From Candidatus Neomicrothrix sp. UBA7388 (GTDB taxonomy: Bacteria > Actinomycetota > Acidimicrobiia > Acidimicrobiales > Poriferisodalaceae): a stretch of DNA of 10,296 nucleotides. A model generated the notes under the pieces. That model searched no databases. It was not told the DNA's origin and was given only the letters and a program-made list of their open reading frames with translations. This document shows positions 1-6,801 of this stretch, in pieces (position 1 is the stretch's first letter; each line of letters starts with the position of its first letter). The DNA lies in the NCBI GenBank assembly GCA_002470695.1, contig DKNM01000056.1, positions 6,941 to 17,236 of the forward strand. Reading direction: 5' to 3'. The position numbers and the translations under genes are program-made.

Positions 1-30
1 GTAGAACTTTGCGCGTCTGGGCGAGCGCGA

Positions 31-60
31 CGAACGGCGAGCTTTAACGCTCGCCGTTCG
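31..60 (-). terminator. Perfect 12-bp hairpin at the 3' end of tRNA-Tyr
   Basis: Two 12-base arms (31-42 and 49-60, CGAACGGCGAGC and its exact complement) flank a 6-base loop at 43-48. The right arm ends at base 60, and the tRNA CCA end is at base 61, so on the minus strand the hairpin begins directly after the mature tRNA end. Its place and GC-rich stem suit a transcription terminator or a 3'-trailer processing structure. No T-run follows on the minus strand, so it is not a canonical intrinsic terminator, though actinobacterial terminators often lack a clear U-tract. The inverted repeat itself is certain; the terminator role is inferred. Confidence 0.5.
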
Positions 61-146
61 TGGTGGGCCGGGGAGGATTCGAACCTCCGTAGGTGTGAAC
101 CGACGGGTTTACAGCCCGTTCCCTTTGGCCGCTCGGGCACCGACCC
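61..146 (-). tRNA. tRNA-Tyr (anticodon GUA), CCA encoded
   Basis: The minus strand folds as an 86-nt class II tRNA. The acceptor stem GGGTCGG pairs with CCGGCCC (one G-U pair), followed by A and an encoded CCA. The anticodon stem ACGGG/CCCGT encloses the loop CTGTAAA, giving anticodon GTA (bases 112-110), which reads tyrosine codons. The T arm is GGAGG-TTCGAAT-CCTCC. The 14-nt variable region between anticodon stem and T stem is the long arm expected for bacterial tRNA-Tyr. The gene is divergent from yajQ and is followed at once by the hairpin at 31-60. No integrase gene or duplicated tRNA 3' end is visible, so there is no sign that it serves as an integration site here. Confidence 0.97.
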
Positions 147-184
147 AACGGCGGCAACGTTATCGGTTAGTCCGCCTGTCCCCA

Positions 185-213
185 AAGATACTTAAGACTT
201 TGTGCGTTATTAA
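185..213 (-). promoter_or_regulatory. Candidate promoter for tRNA-Tyr
   Basis: On the minus strand, TTAATA (213-208) and TATCTT (190-185) are 17 bp apart and each match 4 of 6 bases of the sigma-70-type consensus. Transcription would start near base 178, giving a leader of about 30 nt before the tRNA. A second option with the same spacing lies closer: TTGGGG (185-180) and TAACGT (162-157), starting near base 150. The sequence does not decide between them. Some promoter must lie between the tRNA and yajQ because the two genes diverge. Confidence 0.3.
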
Positions 214-236
214 CACAACGAAACAGTCTGTATATT
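210..236 (+). promoter_or_regulatory. Candidate leaderless promoter for yajQ
   Basis: A good -10 hexamer, TATATT, lies at 231-236, and TTAACA at 210-215 resembles a -35 with a short 15-bp spacer. The -10 ends 6 bases before the ATG at 243, so the expected start of transcription is at or very near the A of the start codon. No Shine-Dalgarno sequence is present in that gap. Together this points to a leaderless mRNA, a common arrangement in actinobacteria. The -35 overlaps the candidate -35 of the divergent tRNA promoter. Confidence 0.45.
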
Positions 237-242
237 TCGGCT

Positions 243-731
243 ATGCCTTCTTTCGATGTTGTTTCAGAAATTGATATGCAAGAGGTCAGAAACGCAGTAG
301 ATCAAGCGGCTCGTGAGGTGAACACACGCTATGACTTCAAAGACACCGGCTCAGAAGTAGTACTCGGCGACGACCAAATCTCATTAACTAGCAATAGTGA
401 AGATCGTCTTACAGCTCTGCGCCAAGTCCTGGAGGAAAAGCTCGTTAAACGAAAGGTCAGCTTAAAGAGTCTTGACTACGGAGACCCCGAGGAGGGATCT
501 GGTGCGTCAGTTCGTCAACAAATTGCTCTTCGCGCTGGCATTACGAGCGAGATGGCGAAAGAAATCAACAAGTTCATCAAGAACTTGAGCATCAAGGGAG
601 TCCAATCGCAGACTCAGGGTGAACAAATTCGCGTCAATTCAAAGAAGCGAGATGATCTTCAAGCAGTCATCAACAAAATGAAGGAAAATGACTTCGATCT
701 ACCGATGCAATTCGAGAATTTTAGAGACTGA
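243..731 (+). CDS. yajQ: YajQ-family nucleotide-binding protein
   Basis: This 162-residue protein matches the YajQ family (about 160-165 residues, UPF0234) over its full length. It opens with the family signature MPSFDVVSEIDMQEVRNAVD and closes with the typical DLPMQFENFRD. Family members are small soluble proteins built of two ferredoxin-like domains. They bind nucleic acid or nucleotides, and some homologues, such as one in Xanthomonas, act as cyclic-di-GMP effectors. The ligand of this one cannot be read from sequence. The ATG at 243 fits the family N-terminus exactly although no ribosome binding site precedes it; the nearby -10 element suggests a leaderless transcript. The gene stands alone on the plus strand, diverges from tRNA-Tyr, and ends one base from the htpX stop codon. 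Confidence 0.96.
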   Translation: MPSFDVVSEIDMQEVRNAVDQAAREVNTRYDFKDTGSEVVLGDDQISLTSNSEDRLTALRQVLEEKLVKRKVSLKSLDYGDPEEGSGASVRQQIALRAGITSEMAKEINKFIKNLSIKGVQSQTQGEQIRVNSKKRDDLQAVINKMKENDFDLPMQFENFRD

Positions 732-732
732 G

Positions 733-1584
733 TTACACCACGTCGCGCCAGCTACCGTTGCGTAACCTCGCAATTCGTTCATCCATGGGTGGGTGGGTCG
801 TGAACATTTTGCGGAAAGCCATCTGCCGTCCCGCTAGGGGATTCGCTATATACATTTGGGCCTGGTTTGCGTTAGCCAAGCTCGGGATCGACCTACTTGC
901 CATATCAAGTTTTTCTAGGGCTGCAGCTAACGGCTCACCATCGCCGATCATTCGAGCGGCTGTCCGGTCCGCTTGATACTCGCGACTGCGACTGATCGCC
1001 ATCTGAATAAGCGCCGCCGCAATTGGTGCAACAATGATTAAAAGAAGGTCCACTAGCGGATTGCGGTCACGGTCTCGGTTACCTCCGAAGATCATTGCAA
1101 ATTGGGCCATGTTTGCCACAAAACTAATTGCCATGGCAATGGCAGCAGCTACTGAACCAATAAGAATGTCCCGATTTTTAATGTGTGCCATTTCATGTGC
1201 TAGAACTCCTCGAATTTCGGTCCAAGACAAATGCTGAATGAGACCTTCCGTTACACAAACGGCGGCATTGGCTGGATTGCGACCGGTTGCGAAAGCATTG
1301 GGTTGAGGATCAGGGCTGACATAGATTCGCGGCATCGGCTGACCAGATAAGTCGCATAGTTCCTTCATGATTGACCAGTATTCGGGCAACTGGCCCTCTT
1401 CGACTTCTATGGCGCGGGCGGAGCGAATCGCAAGCTTATCGCTCATCCAGTAACTGCCACCTACCATCGCAAGCGCAAGAAGCAGCCCGATAGTGAGGCC
1501 ACCAGATCCCCAAAAGCTGGAGATGAACATTATGAGCGCTCCCATGGCGGCGAGCAGCATGGTTGTTTTGAGAGTATTTCGCAC
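733..1584 (-). CDS. htpX: HtpX membrane zinc metalloprotease
   Basis: This M48-family integral membrane protease degrades misfolded or damaged membrane proteins at the cytoplasmic membrane. With the start chosen here it has 283 residues, normal for HtpX. The sequence shows two N-terminal membrane segments (about residues 4-22 and 28-45), the zinc/catalytic motif HEMAH (H130, E131, H134), two more hydrophobic segments (about 141-167 and 176-198), and the SREYQAD motif with the third zinc ligand E202. The C-terminal part has the typical TTHPPMDERIARL. The open frame extends to a GTG at 1599, but that codon overlaps the Shine-Dalgarno GGAGGA (1597-1592). The GTG at 1584 lies 7 bases after GGAGGA and gives the family N-terminus MRNTLKTT. 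The gene converges on yajQ and is last in a minus-strand series after the HAD phosphatase gene. Confidence 0.95.
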   Translation of the reverse strand: MRNTLKTTMLLAAMGALIMFISSFWGSGGLTIGLLLALAMVGGSYWMSDKLAIRSARAIEVEEGQLPEYWSIMKELCDLSGQPMPRIYVSPDPQPNAFATGRNPANAAVCVTEGLIQHLSWTEIRGVLAHEMAHIKNRDILIGSVAAAIAMAISFVANMAQFAMIFGGNRDRDRNPLVDLLLIIVAPIAAALIQMAISRSREYQADRTAARMIGDGEPLAAALEKLDMASRSIPSLANANQAQMYIANPLAGRQMAFRKMFTTHPPMDERIARLRNGSWRDVV

Positions 1585-1591
1585 TGACGAA

Positions 1592-1597
1592 TCCTCC
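1592..1597 (-). promoter_or_regulatory. Ribosome binding site that sets the htpX start
   Basis: GGAGGA reads on the minus strand at 1597-1592 and is followed by a 7-base spacer and the GTG at 1584-1582. It lies inside the longest possible frame, which begins at the GTG at 1599, so it decides in favour of the shorter protein. I found no convincing -35/-10 pair in the 78-bp gap upstream (1585-1662), so htpX may be read from the upstream genes. Confidence 0.85.
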
Positions 1598-1662
1598 ACT
1601 CTTCGTGCTTTTGTTTAAAGGTATCTGCTTTAGAACTGACTATCGCAGGGTTTGAGGCACAT

Positions 1663-2154
1663 TCAGTGTGGGTGGTATCCGCTATCAAGGAAAAGTGTGG
1701 GAATTTTTTCTTGTCTGTACATCCGAACGTTGCGCATGTCGTCGTCGATAGCTAGGCGCGGAACGTAACCTTCATTTCGTAACGCTTGCGTCTCATCACG
1801 TTTAAACCCGGGAGACGGCTGAAAGTCCCCTAGCGGTCGCATTATCAAAAGGTCGTAACGAATTTGATGCTCCTCAAGCCAGCTGGTGGTCATTCTCTGA
1901 ATCCAAGTTGGCCGAGAAGTCAACAGCACTACGACTAGATCCAGGTCGAGTAGCTCGAGCAGACATTTATTTTCTTCGAAGACCGCATCACCGTCGCATT
2001 CTGAGAAGAATCCGTCCCAGTCGCGCCAAGGTGGGTCAAGGAAATGCTGGCGATGACCTGCGTCGGCTAAAACTCCATCGATATCAACAATGACGCAGTC
2101 CCCTAAAGGTGCGACTTCTTTATTCCACTGCCAGTGTCGAGGAAACCGAGCCAT
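1663..2154 (-). CDS. HAD-superfamily phosphatase, polynucleotide kinase 3'-phosphatase-like
   Basis: This 163-residue soluble protein carries the full set of HAD hydrolase motifs. Motif I is DIDGVLAD, with nucleophile D24 and general acid D26. Motif II is LLTSRP (T79/S80). The motif III lysine is probably K118 (FKRDE), and motif IV is AIDDD (D137-D139). The spacing and the ending (DDDMRNVRMYR) resemble the phosphatase domain of T4-type polynucleotide kinase and its stand-alone bacterial relatives. Those remove phosphate from nucleic acid or nucleotide ends. There is no kinase P-loop, so only a phosphatase is predicted, and the substrate is unknown. The ATG at 2154 lies 17 bases after the acs stop with no clear Shine-Dalgarno sequence, so it is probably co-transcribed with acs. 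Confidence 0.8.
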   Translation of the reverse strand: MARFPRHWQWNKEVAPLGDCVIVDIDGVLADAGHRQHFLDPPWRDWDGFFSECDGDAVFEENKCLLELLDLDLVVVLLTSRPTWIQRMTTSWLEEHQIRYDLLIMRPLGDFQPSPGFKRDETQALRNEGYVPRLAIDDDMRNVRMYRQEKIPTLFLDSGYHPH

Positions 2155-2171
2155 AAAAAGCGGGTCAGGAC

Positions 2172-4163
2172 TTAGTCTTCTTGGGGCGCTTGGTCCGCCC
2201 GATCGCGGATTTCATCAACAACGCTCGCGTCAGCAAGGGTAGTTGTGTCACCAAGCTTTCGTCCCTCAGCAACGTCTCGCAACAGCCTGCGCATTATCTT
2301 TCCCGATCGAGTTTTTGGCAAATCAGGAACCAGTACAACCGCCTTGGGTCTAGCAATTGCTCCTAATTTAGTGGAGACGTGTTGTCTTATTTCTTCTCGC
2401 AACCCGTCACTAGGTTCATTCCCCCCTCTCAAAATGCAGTAGCCAACAATCGCCTGGCCTGTTGTTTCATCAGTTGCCCCTACTACCGCAGCCTCCGCTA
2501 CTGCTGGATGATCTACTAGAGCCGATTCGACTTCGGTTGTTGAAATTCGGTGCCCGGAAACGTTCATAACATCATCGACTCGGCCAAGCAGCCATAGGTA
2601 GCCATCATCATCGATTTTGGCGCCGTCACCAGCAAAGTATCTTCCCGGATACTCCGACCAATATGTTTCTTTGTATCTTTCCGGGTCACCCCAAATACCT
2701 CGGAGCATTGAAGGCCACGGCTCAGTGATGGTCAGGTACCCTCCGCCTTTTTCGACTTTGTTGCCTTGATCGTCAACTACTTCTATAACCACTCCCGGGA
2801 TGGCGTGGGTAGCCGACCCTGGCTTGGTGGTTGTTACGCCTGGCATCGGAGTAATCATGTGGCCGCCCGTCTCCGTTTGCCACCAAGTGTCAACTATCGG
2901 GCATTTCTCGCCACCTATGTGGCGGTGGTACCACATCCAAGCTTCAGGGTTTATGGGTTCCCCGACTGTTCCTAGAACCCGCAAGCTAGATAGGTCGTGC
3001 TGCTCAACTTCTTGAGCTCCCCATTTCATGAAAGTTCGTATAGCGGTGGGAGCCGTGTACAGCTGCGTTACTCCGTATCTTTCCGCAATATCCCAAAGGC
3101 GATTCTTGGGCCATTCGCCTCTGTCGCCTAGACGAAATTCTGGGCGGGGGGTGTCGGGGGTACCTTCATACATTACTGAAGTGGCTCCATTAGCCAGCGG
3201 CCCATAAACAATGTAGCTATGCCCGGTTACCCAACCTATATCTGCAGCACACCAGTAGATATCCGTTTCAGGATGCAAGTCGAAGATGTACTTATGAGTG
3301 AACGCGACTTGCGTTAGGTAGCCGCCGGTGGTGTGCATAATGCCTTTCGGCTTCGCAGTAGTACCTGACGTATAAAGCAAATAAAGTAAATCTTCGCTGT
3401 CAAGAGGCTCCGCAGGGCAGTCAGTGGAGGCACTCGACATAAGATCGTGATACCAGTGATCGACGTTTTCGTCCCATGCGACTTCTTCTTCTGTCCGACG
3501 AACGACTACGACGTTTTCTATTGTCGAGGTCGCTGCTACAGACTCATCAGCTGTGGGCTTTAAAGGAAACGGCTCGCCTCGTCTGTATCCGCCGTCAGCA
3601 GTAATAAGAACTTTCGCGCTTGCGTCATCAATACGGTCCGAGAGCGAGTCTGCAGAAAATCCGCCAAAAACTATTGAGTGGGGCGCTCCGATTCTTGCGC
3701 AGGCAAGCATGGCGACCGGCAGTTCCGGAATCATCGGCATGTAAATGCAGACCCGATCGCCTTTCTCAACACCCAGAGACTTCAAAACATTGGCGAATTT
3801 TGATACCTCGTTTAGAAGGTCGTCATAGGTGATGGTTCGGGTATCACCTGGCTCTCCCTCCCAGTGGAAGGCAACTTTCTCGCCTAGGCCTGCCTCAACG
3901 TGCCGGTCAAGGCAGTTATAAGAAACATTGAGCTTCCCACCAACGAACCACTTAGCGAACGGAAGATCCCATTCCAACACGGTGTCAAAGTCGTCAAACC
4001 AGGTAACTAATTCGCGAGCTTGTCTTGCCCAGAAACCTAGCCTGTCCGCTTCTGCTTCCTCGTAGAGGCTTCTGTCTGAAGTAATCGCGCTTTTCTGAAA
4101 GGTTTCCGATGGTGGGAAAGTTCGGTCTTCTACGTAGTAGTCCTCAATTGTTGGTTCGGACAC
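2172..4163 (-). CDS. acs: Acetyl-CoA synthetase (AMP-forming)
   Basis: Acs activates acetate with ATP to acetyl-AMP and then transfers the acetyl group to CoA in the cytoplasm. With the chosen start it has 663 residues (about 650 is usual). It shows the N-terminal ACS domain ([20 protein letters not shown]), the phosphate-binding loop [11 protein letters not shown] (about 264-274), WWQTETGG (427-434) whose tryptophan marks an acetate-sized pocket, the hinge [13 protein letters not shown] (527-539), and the C-terminal [10 protein letters not shown]622 of that last motif is the adenylation lysine, which is regulated by acetylation in known Acs enzymes. The phosphate loop has Ala where Gly is most common. 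The frame stays open to 4271, but those 36 extra residues do not look like Acs. The GTG at 4163 follows AGGGGA by 5 bases and gives [10 protein letters not shown], a normal N-terminus. Confidence 0.97.
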   Translation of the reverse strand: MSEPTIEDYYVEDRTFPPSETFQKSAITSDRSLYEEAEADRLGFWARQARELVTWFDDFDTVLEWDLPFAKWFVGGKLNVSYNCLDRHVEAGLGEKVAFHWEGEPGDTRTITYDDLLNEVSKFANVLKSLGVEKGDRVCIYMPMIPELPVAMLACARIGAPHSIVFGGFSADSLSDRIDDASAKVLITADGGYRRGEPFPLKPTADESVAATSTIENVVVVRRTEEEVAWDENVDHWYHDLMSSASTDCPAEPLDSEDLLYLLYTSGTTAKPKGIMHTTGGYLTQVAFTHKYIFDLHPETDIYWCAADIGWVTGHSYIVYGPLANGATSVMYEGTPDTPRPEFRLGDRGEWPKNRLWDIAERYGVTQLYTAPTAIRTFMKWGAQEVEQHDLSSLRVLGTVGEPINPEAWMWYHRHIGGEKCPIVDTWWQTETGGHMITPMPGVTTTKPGSATHAIPGVVIEVVDDQGNKVEKGGGYLTITEPWPSMLRGIWGDPERYKETYWSEYPGRYFAGDGAKIDDDGYLWLLGRVDDVMNVSGHRISTTEVESALVDHPAVAEAAVVGATDETTGQAIVGYCILRGGNEPSDGLREEIRQHVSTKLGAIARPKAVVLVPDLPKTRSGKIMRRLLRDVAEGRKLGDTTTLADASVVDEIRDRADQAPQED

Positions 4164-4168
4164 TTTAA

Positions 4169-4185
4169 TCCCCTTTCGTGAAAGG
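4169..4185 (-). promoter_or_regulatory. acs ribosome binding site within a small hairpin
   Basis: On the minus strand AGGGGA (4174-4169) lies 5 bases before the GTG start of acs. The arm CCTTT (4185-4181) can pair with AAAGG (4176-4172) around a CACG loop, which would bury part of the Shine-Dalgarno sequence. The site lies at the end of an 89-bp gap (4164-4252) after the methyltransferase gene. In that gap I see only a second weak, mismatched hairpin near 4231-4250 and no clear promoter. The RBS is well supported; a regulatory role for the hairpin is speculative. Confidence 0.6.
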
Positions 4186-4252
4186 CCCCCGGCAAGAGCT
4201 TGACAGGTTCGGAGCCTACCTCTAGTCGCCTCTTCACAGAAGTGAGAAGAAA

Positions 4253-5272
4253 TTAATCCCCTACACGCCACTCTGCGACAACGAAATTACCTAAGCCTTC
4301 TTTATCTGTGAGAGCAGTGGCTTCATCGAGCAAGCTTCTGATTGCCACGTCCCTCGCGTCGGGTGAGATCGCTGCGTTTCGCCAATGTTCACGCGCCCAT
4401 TCGGTCATCTCAATCAAACCGTGATCTTTAAGCCAATCCGCTTGCATTTGGAAAAGCGGATCGCCTGGTAGTTGGTCGAAAGCGACATCGCATGTGATGT
4501 CGCGAGAACCAGGTTCGCTAAATGGTGTTCCAGCCCTTCTGTGTCCGCGATAGGTCCTCAACCATTCATCTCTCGGAAGCTGCAGAAATTGATCGGAGTT
4601 TCGAAAACCGTAGTCAACGACTAGCAATCTTCCTTTGTCTAAAAGTTGAAGCGCTCGCTTAGTCCAAACTGCAGCCTTTAGTTGCAGTGGGAGGCATGCC
4701 CCTTCGGGCGCATTCGTAGAAATAGCGGTCGCCATATTTTGTGCATCTTCAGGTGCTGACCGCCAGGTTTCGGAGCCATCTTCTACATGGAGCTCAGACC
4801 AGCCTGTCCCGGTTCGCTTGACGATTCGCGGAGGGAGATTATCCAGAAGCTCGTTGGCTATAACTACTCCGGTAAATTGTCCATGAGGTAGGTCTCGGAG
4901 AGCAGCTACTGGGATTTCTTGTGAATCAGTGAAGCATGTAGCGGCGACCATCCGCAAGGCGACATCACGTTGCTTATCTGAACGCTCAACCATGACGTAA
5001 CGAAGAGACTCAGCGCAATCTTGTACGCCCAGAAATATATCCCTGCACAGCTTGCCATTACCTGAACCTCCCTCGACGACAACAAAAGGGTTAGGTTCTC
5101 CCAGTTCGCGCCAAACACGGTCGAGGTAACTTGCCACGCATGCACCGAAAAGATTGCTGGTCTCTGGTGAAGTTATGAAATCTGCTTCCGTCGTTCCCGC
5201 TCCACGTGATCGTGTGTAAAAGCCGCCCGGCCCATACAGAGCTTGTTCCGCAAAAGCATCGAACCTTTTCAT
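4253..5272 (-). CDS. MidA/NDUFAF7-family SAM-dependent methyltransferase
   Basis: This 339-residue class I methyltransferase belongs to the MidA family (COG1565, formerly DUF185). It has the family opening [14 protein letters not shown], the signature [13 protein letters not shown] (31-43), the SAM-binding glycine loop [10 protein letters not shown] (about 66-75) and the active-site segment [13 protein letters not shown] (137-149). The mitochondrial member NDUFAF7 methylates an arginine of NDUFS2 (bacterial NuoD) and is needed for complex I assembly. The gene starts 39 bp after the nuoN stop, so it is probably the last gene of the nuo operon and may act on a complex I subunit. That substrate is inferred from family and position. 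The ATG at 5272 has no strong Shine-Dalgarno sequence, and an in-frame stop lies shortly upstream, so no longer start is plausible. Bacterial relatives are often annotated only as hypothetical. Confidence 0.88.
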   Translation of the reverse strand: MKRFDAFAEQALYGPGGFYTRSRGAGTTEADFITSPETSNLFGACVASYLDRVWRELGEPNPFVVVEGGSGNGKLCRDIFLGVQDCAESLRYVMVERSDKQRDVALRMVAATCFTDSQEIPVAALRDLPHGQFTGVVIANELLDNLPPRIVKRTGTGWSELHVEDGSETWRSAPEDAQNMATAISTNAPEGACLPLQLKAAVWTKRALQLLDKGRLLVVDYGFRNSDQFLQLPRDEWLRTYRGHRRAGTPFSEPGSRDITCDVAFDQLPGDPLFQMQADWLKDHGLIEMTEWAREHWRNAAISPDARDVAIRSLLDEATALTDKEGLGNFVVAEWRVGD

Positions 5273-5311
5273 TACCGAAAAGCATCCACGTGGCTTAGCT
5301 TCAAATTCTTA

Positions 5312-6799
5312 TCAGCCCAGCGCAGATAGGACGGAGACTTCACCAAAGTGGCCGACTAGTCCGGGGAGCACTCCAAAGGCCATGGTTGCTACGAGAGTAA
5401 TCACGAGCGCAGCACCTAGCGCACCCGTGACTGCGATGGGGCGTTCGTCACCGTCGGGAGCTGGCAGGAACCACATTTGAACTAGAACACGCGCGTAATA
5501 AGCGAAAGCGATAACCGTGTTTACGGCCACGATGACACCTAGCGCAGCAGCCCATCCTCCGCCAGCGTCGAGAAGCGCACGGAAGAGACCAAATTTAGCG
5601 AACCAACCGCCGGCCGGTGGAATGCCTGCCAAAGCGGCGAGAAAGATGGTCATAGCAACGGCGAGACCAGGTGCGTACTGGAACAAGCCTCCGTAGCTAT
5701 CAATCTCTCCTGATCGAGTTTTGCGAGCGACTGCAAGCACAACCGAAAAGGCTCCTAAGTTCATAAATGCGTATATCGCCATATAGATGACTACCGCTTC
5801 GACTGCTCGAGCAGGTGCCTCGGAGGCCACTGCGAATGGCACAAGCATGAATCCACCTTGGGCAACACCCGAGTAGGCAAGCAGTCTCACTATGTTGGTT
5901 TGACGCAGCGCGATTAGGTTTCCGATCGTCATCGTTAATGCAGAGATAACCCAAAAGAACGGCTGGACGACATCATCCCGGCCCATGAACGCAACGAACA
6001 CCAGTTGGATCAAAGCGACCATTCCCGCTGCTTTAGAGGCGACAGCTAAAAACGCTGTTACCGGAGTTGGGGCTCCTTCATAAGTGTCTGGCGCCCAGGT
6101 GTGGAAGGGGACAGCCGATACCTTGAAAGCAAATCCAATCAAGACGAAAAGAATTCCTAAGATCGCTACTGGGTCAGCTGCGCCTTCGCTCAGCGCCTGA
6201 GCAATTGAACTGAAAGTCGTCGAACCGGCCAGGCCGTAGACCAGGGACATGCCATAAAGCATTACTGCGGAAGCAAACACGCCCATGAGGTAGTATTTCA
6301 GGCCCGCTTCATTGGAGCGAGGGCCGCCTTTACGCCACGCGGCGAGCATGTATGCCGGAATTGACAGCAATTCGAGTGCTACGAAAACGCTGATTAAGTC
6401 CCGCGAACTGCTCATCATCACCATACCCAGCAGGGAAGTGAGCATTAGCGTGTAGTACTCGTTTTCGTAATAGTCACCTTCACGGATGTAGTCGACCGAC
6501 ATCAAGATCACGACGTAACCCGAAATCAAGAAGAGAGCTTTAAGCACCAAAGAAAAATCGTCGACGACGTATGCGCCACCGAACATCGTTCGGTCAGTGC
6601 CATCAACCGCAAGGGTTAGTATGGGCAACAGGGTGGCGAGAAGCCCAAGCCCGGCCAGCGTCGGCATTGTCCGTTTTGACCGCTCATCCCAAACAACGTC
6701 TACGACAGTTATTAGCGTTCCAAATGCGAGCAAAGTCAGCTCGGGCGCCAAGGCATGCCAATCAAGCGCAGGACGCGCGAAGGCGGACAGCACTTCCAT
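5312..6799 (-). CDS. nuoN: NADH-quinone oxidoreductase subunit N (complex I)
   Basis: NuoN is one of three antiporter-like subunits in the membrane arm of complex I that drive proton translocation during NADH oxidation by quinone. The 495-residue protein is hydrophobic throughout, with about 14 predicted membrane helices. It keeps the key charged residues: E143 in ALELLSIPAY, K226 in FAFKVSAVPFHTWAPD, K256 in ASKAAG and K402 in GWFAKFGLF. The segment TPVTAFLAVASKAAG is typical of the proton-conducting Proton_antipo_M domain. The length fits actinobacterial NuoN. The ATG at 6799 begins 2 bases after the nuoM stop, so translation is probably coupled. No strong Shine-Dalgarno sequence is seen. 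The MidA-family methyltransferase gene follows 39 bp downstream. Confidence 0.98.
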   Translation of the reverse strand: MEVLSAFARPALDWHALAPELTLLAFGTLITVVDVVWDERSKRTMPTLAGLGLLATLLPILTLAVDGTDRTMFGGAYVVDDFSLVLKALFLISGYVVILMSVDYIREGDYYENEYYTLMLTSLLGMVMMSSSRDLISVFVALELLSIPAYMLAAWRKGGPRSNEAGLKYYLMGVFASAVMLYGMSLVYGLAGSTTFSSIAQALSEGAADPVAILGILFVLIGFAFKVSAVPFHTWAPDTYEGAPTPVTAFLAVASKAAGMVALIQLVFVAFMGRDDVVQPFFWVISALTMTIGNLIALRQTNIVRLLAYSGVAQGGFMLVPFAVASEAPARAVEAVVIYMAIYAFMNLGAFSVVLAVARKTRSGEIDSYGGLFQYAPGLAVAMTIFLAALAGIPPAGGWFAKFGLFRALLDAGGGWAAALGVIVAVNTVIAFAYYARVLVQMWFLPAPDGDERPIAVTGALGAALVITLVATMAFGVLPGLVGHFGEVSVLSALG

Positions 6800-6801
6800 C
6801 T

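Noticed and set aside
61..146. The tRNA-Tyr 3' end as an integration site of a mobile element
   Set aside because: No integrase gene, no duplicated tRNA 3' end and no foreign-looking genes are visible nearby.
1585..1599. htpX starting at the GTG at 1599
   Set aside because: That codon overlaps the GGAGGA that serves the GTG at 1584, and the family N-terminus begins with the later codon.
4172..4185. A guanidine-II (mini-ykkC) riboswitch hairpin before acs
   Set aside because: The loop reads CACG rather than the required ACGR tetraloop, and there is no second matching hairpin.
4164..4271. A longer acs starting at the ATG at 4271 and overlapping the methyltransferase gene
   Set aside because: The 36 extra residues do not resemble Acs N-termini, while the GTG at 4163 has a good ribosome binding site and begins with a typical Acs sequence.
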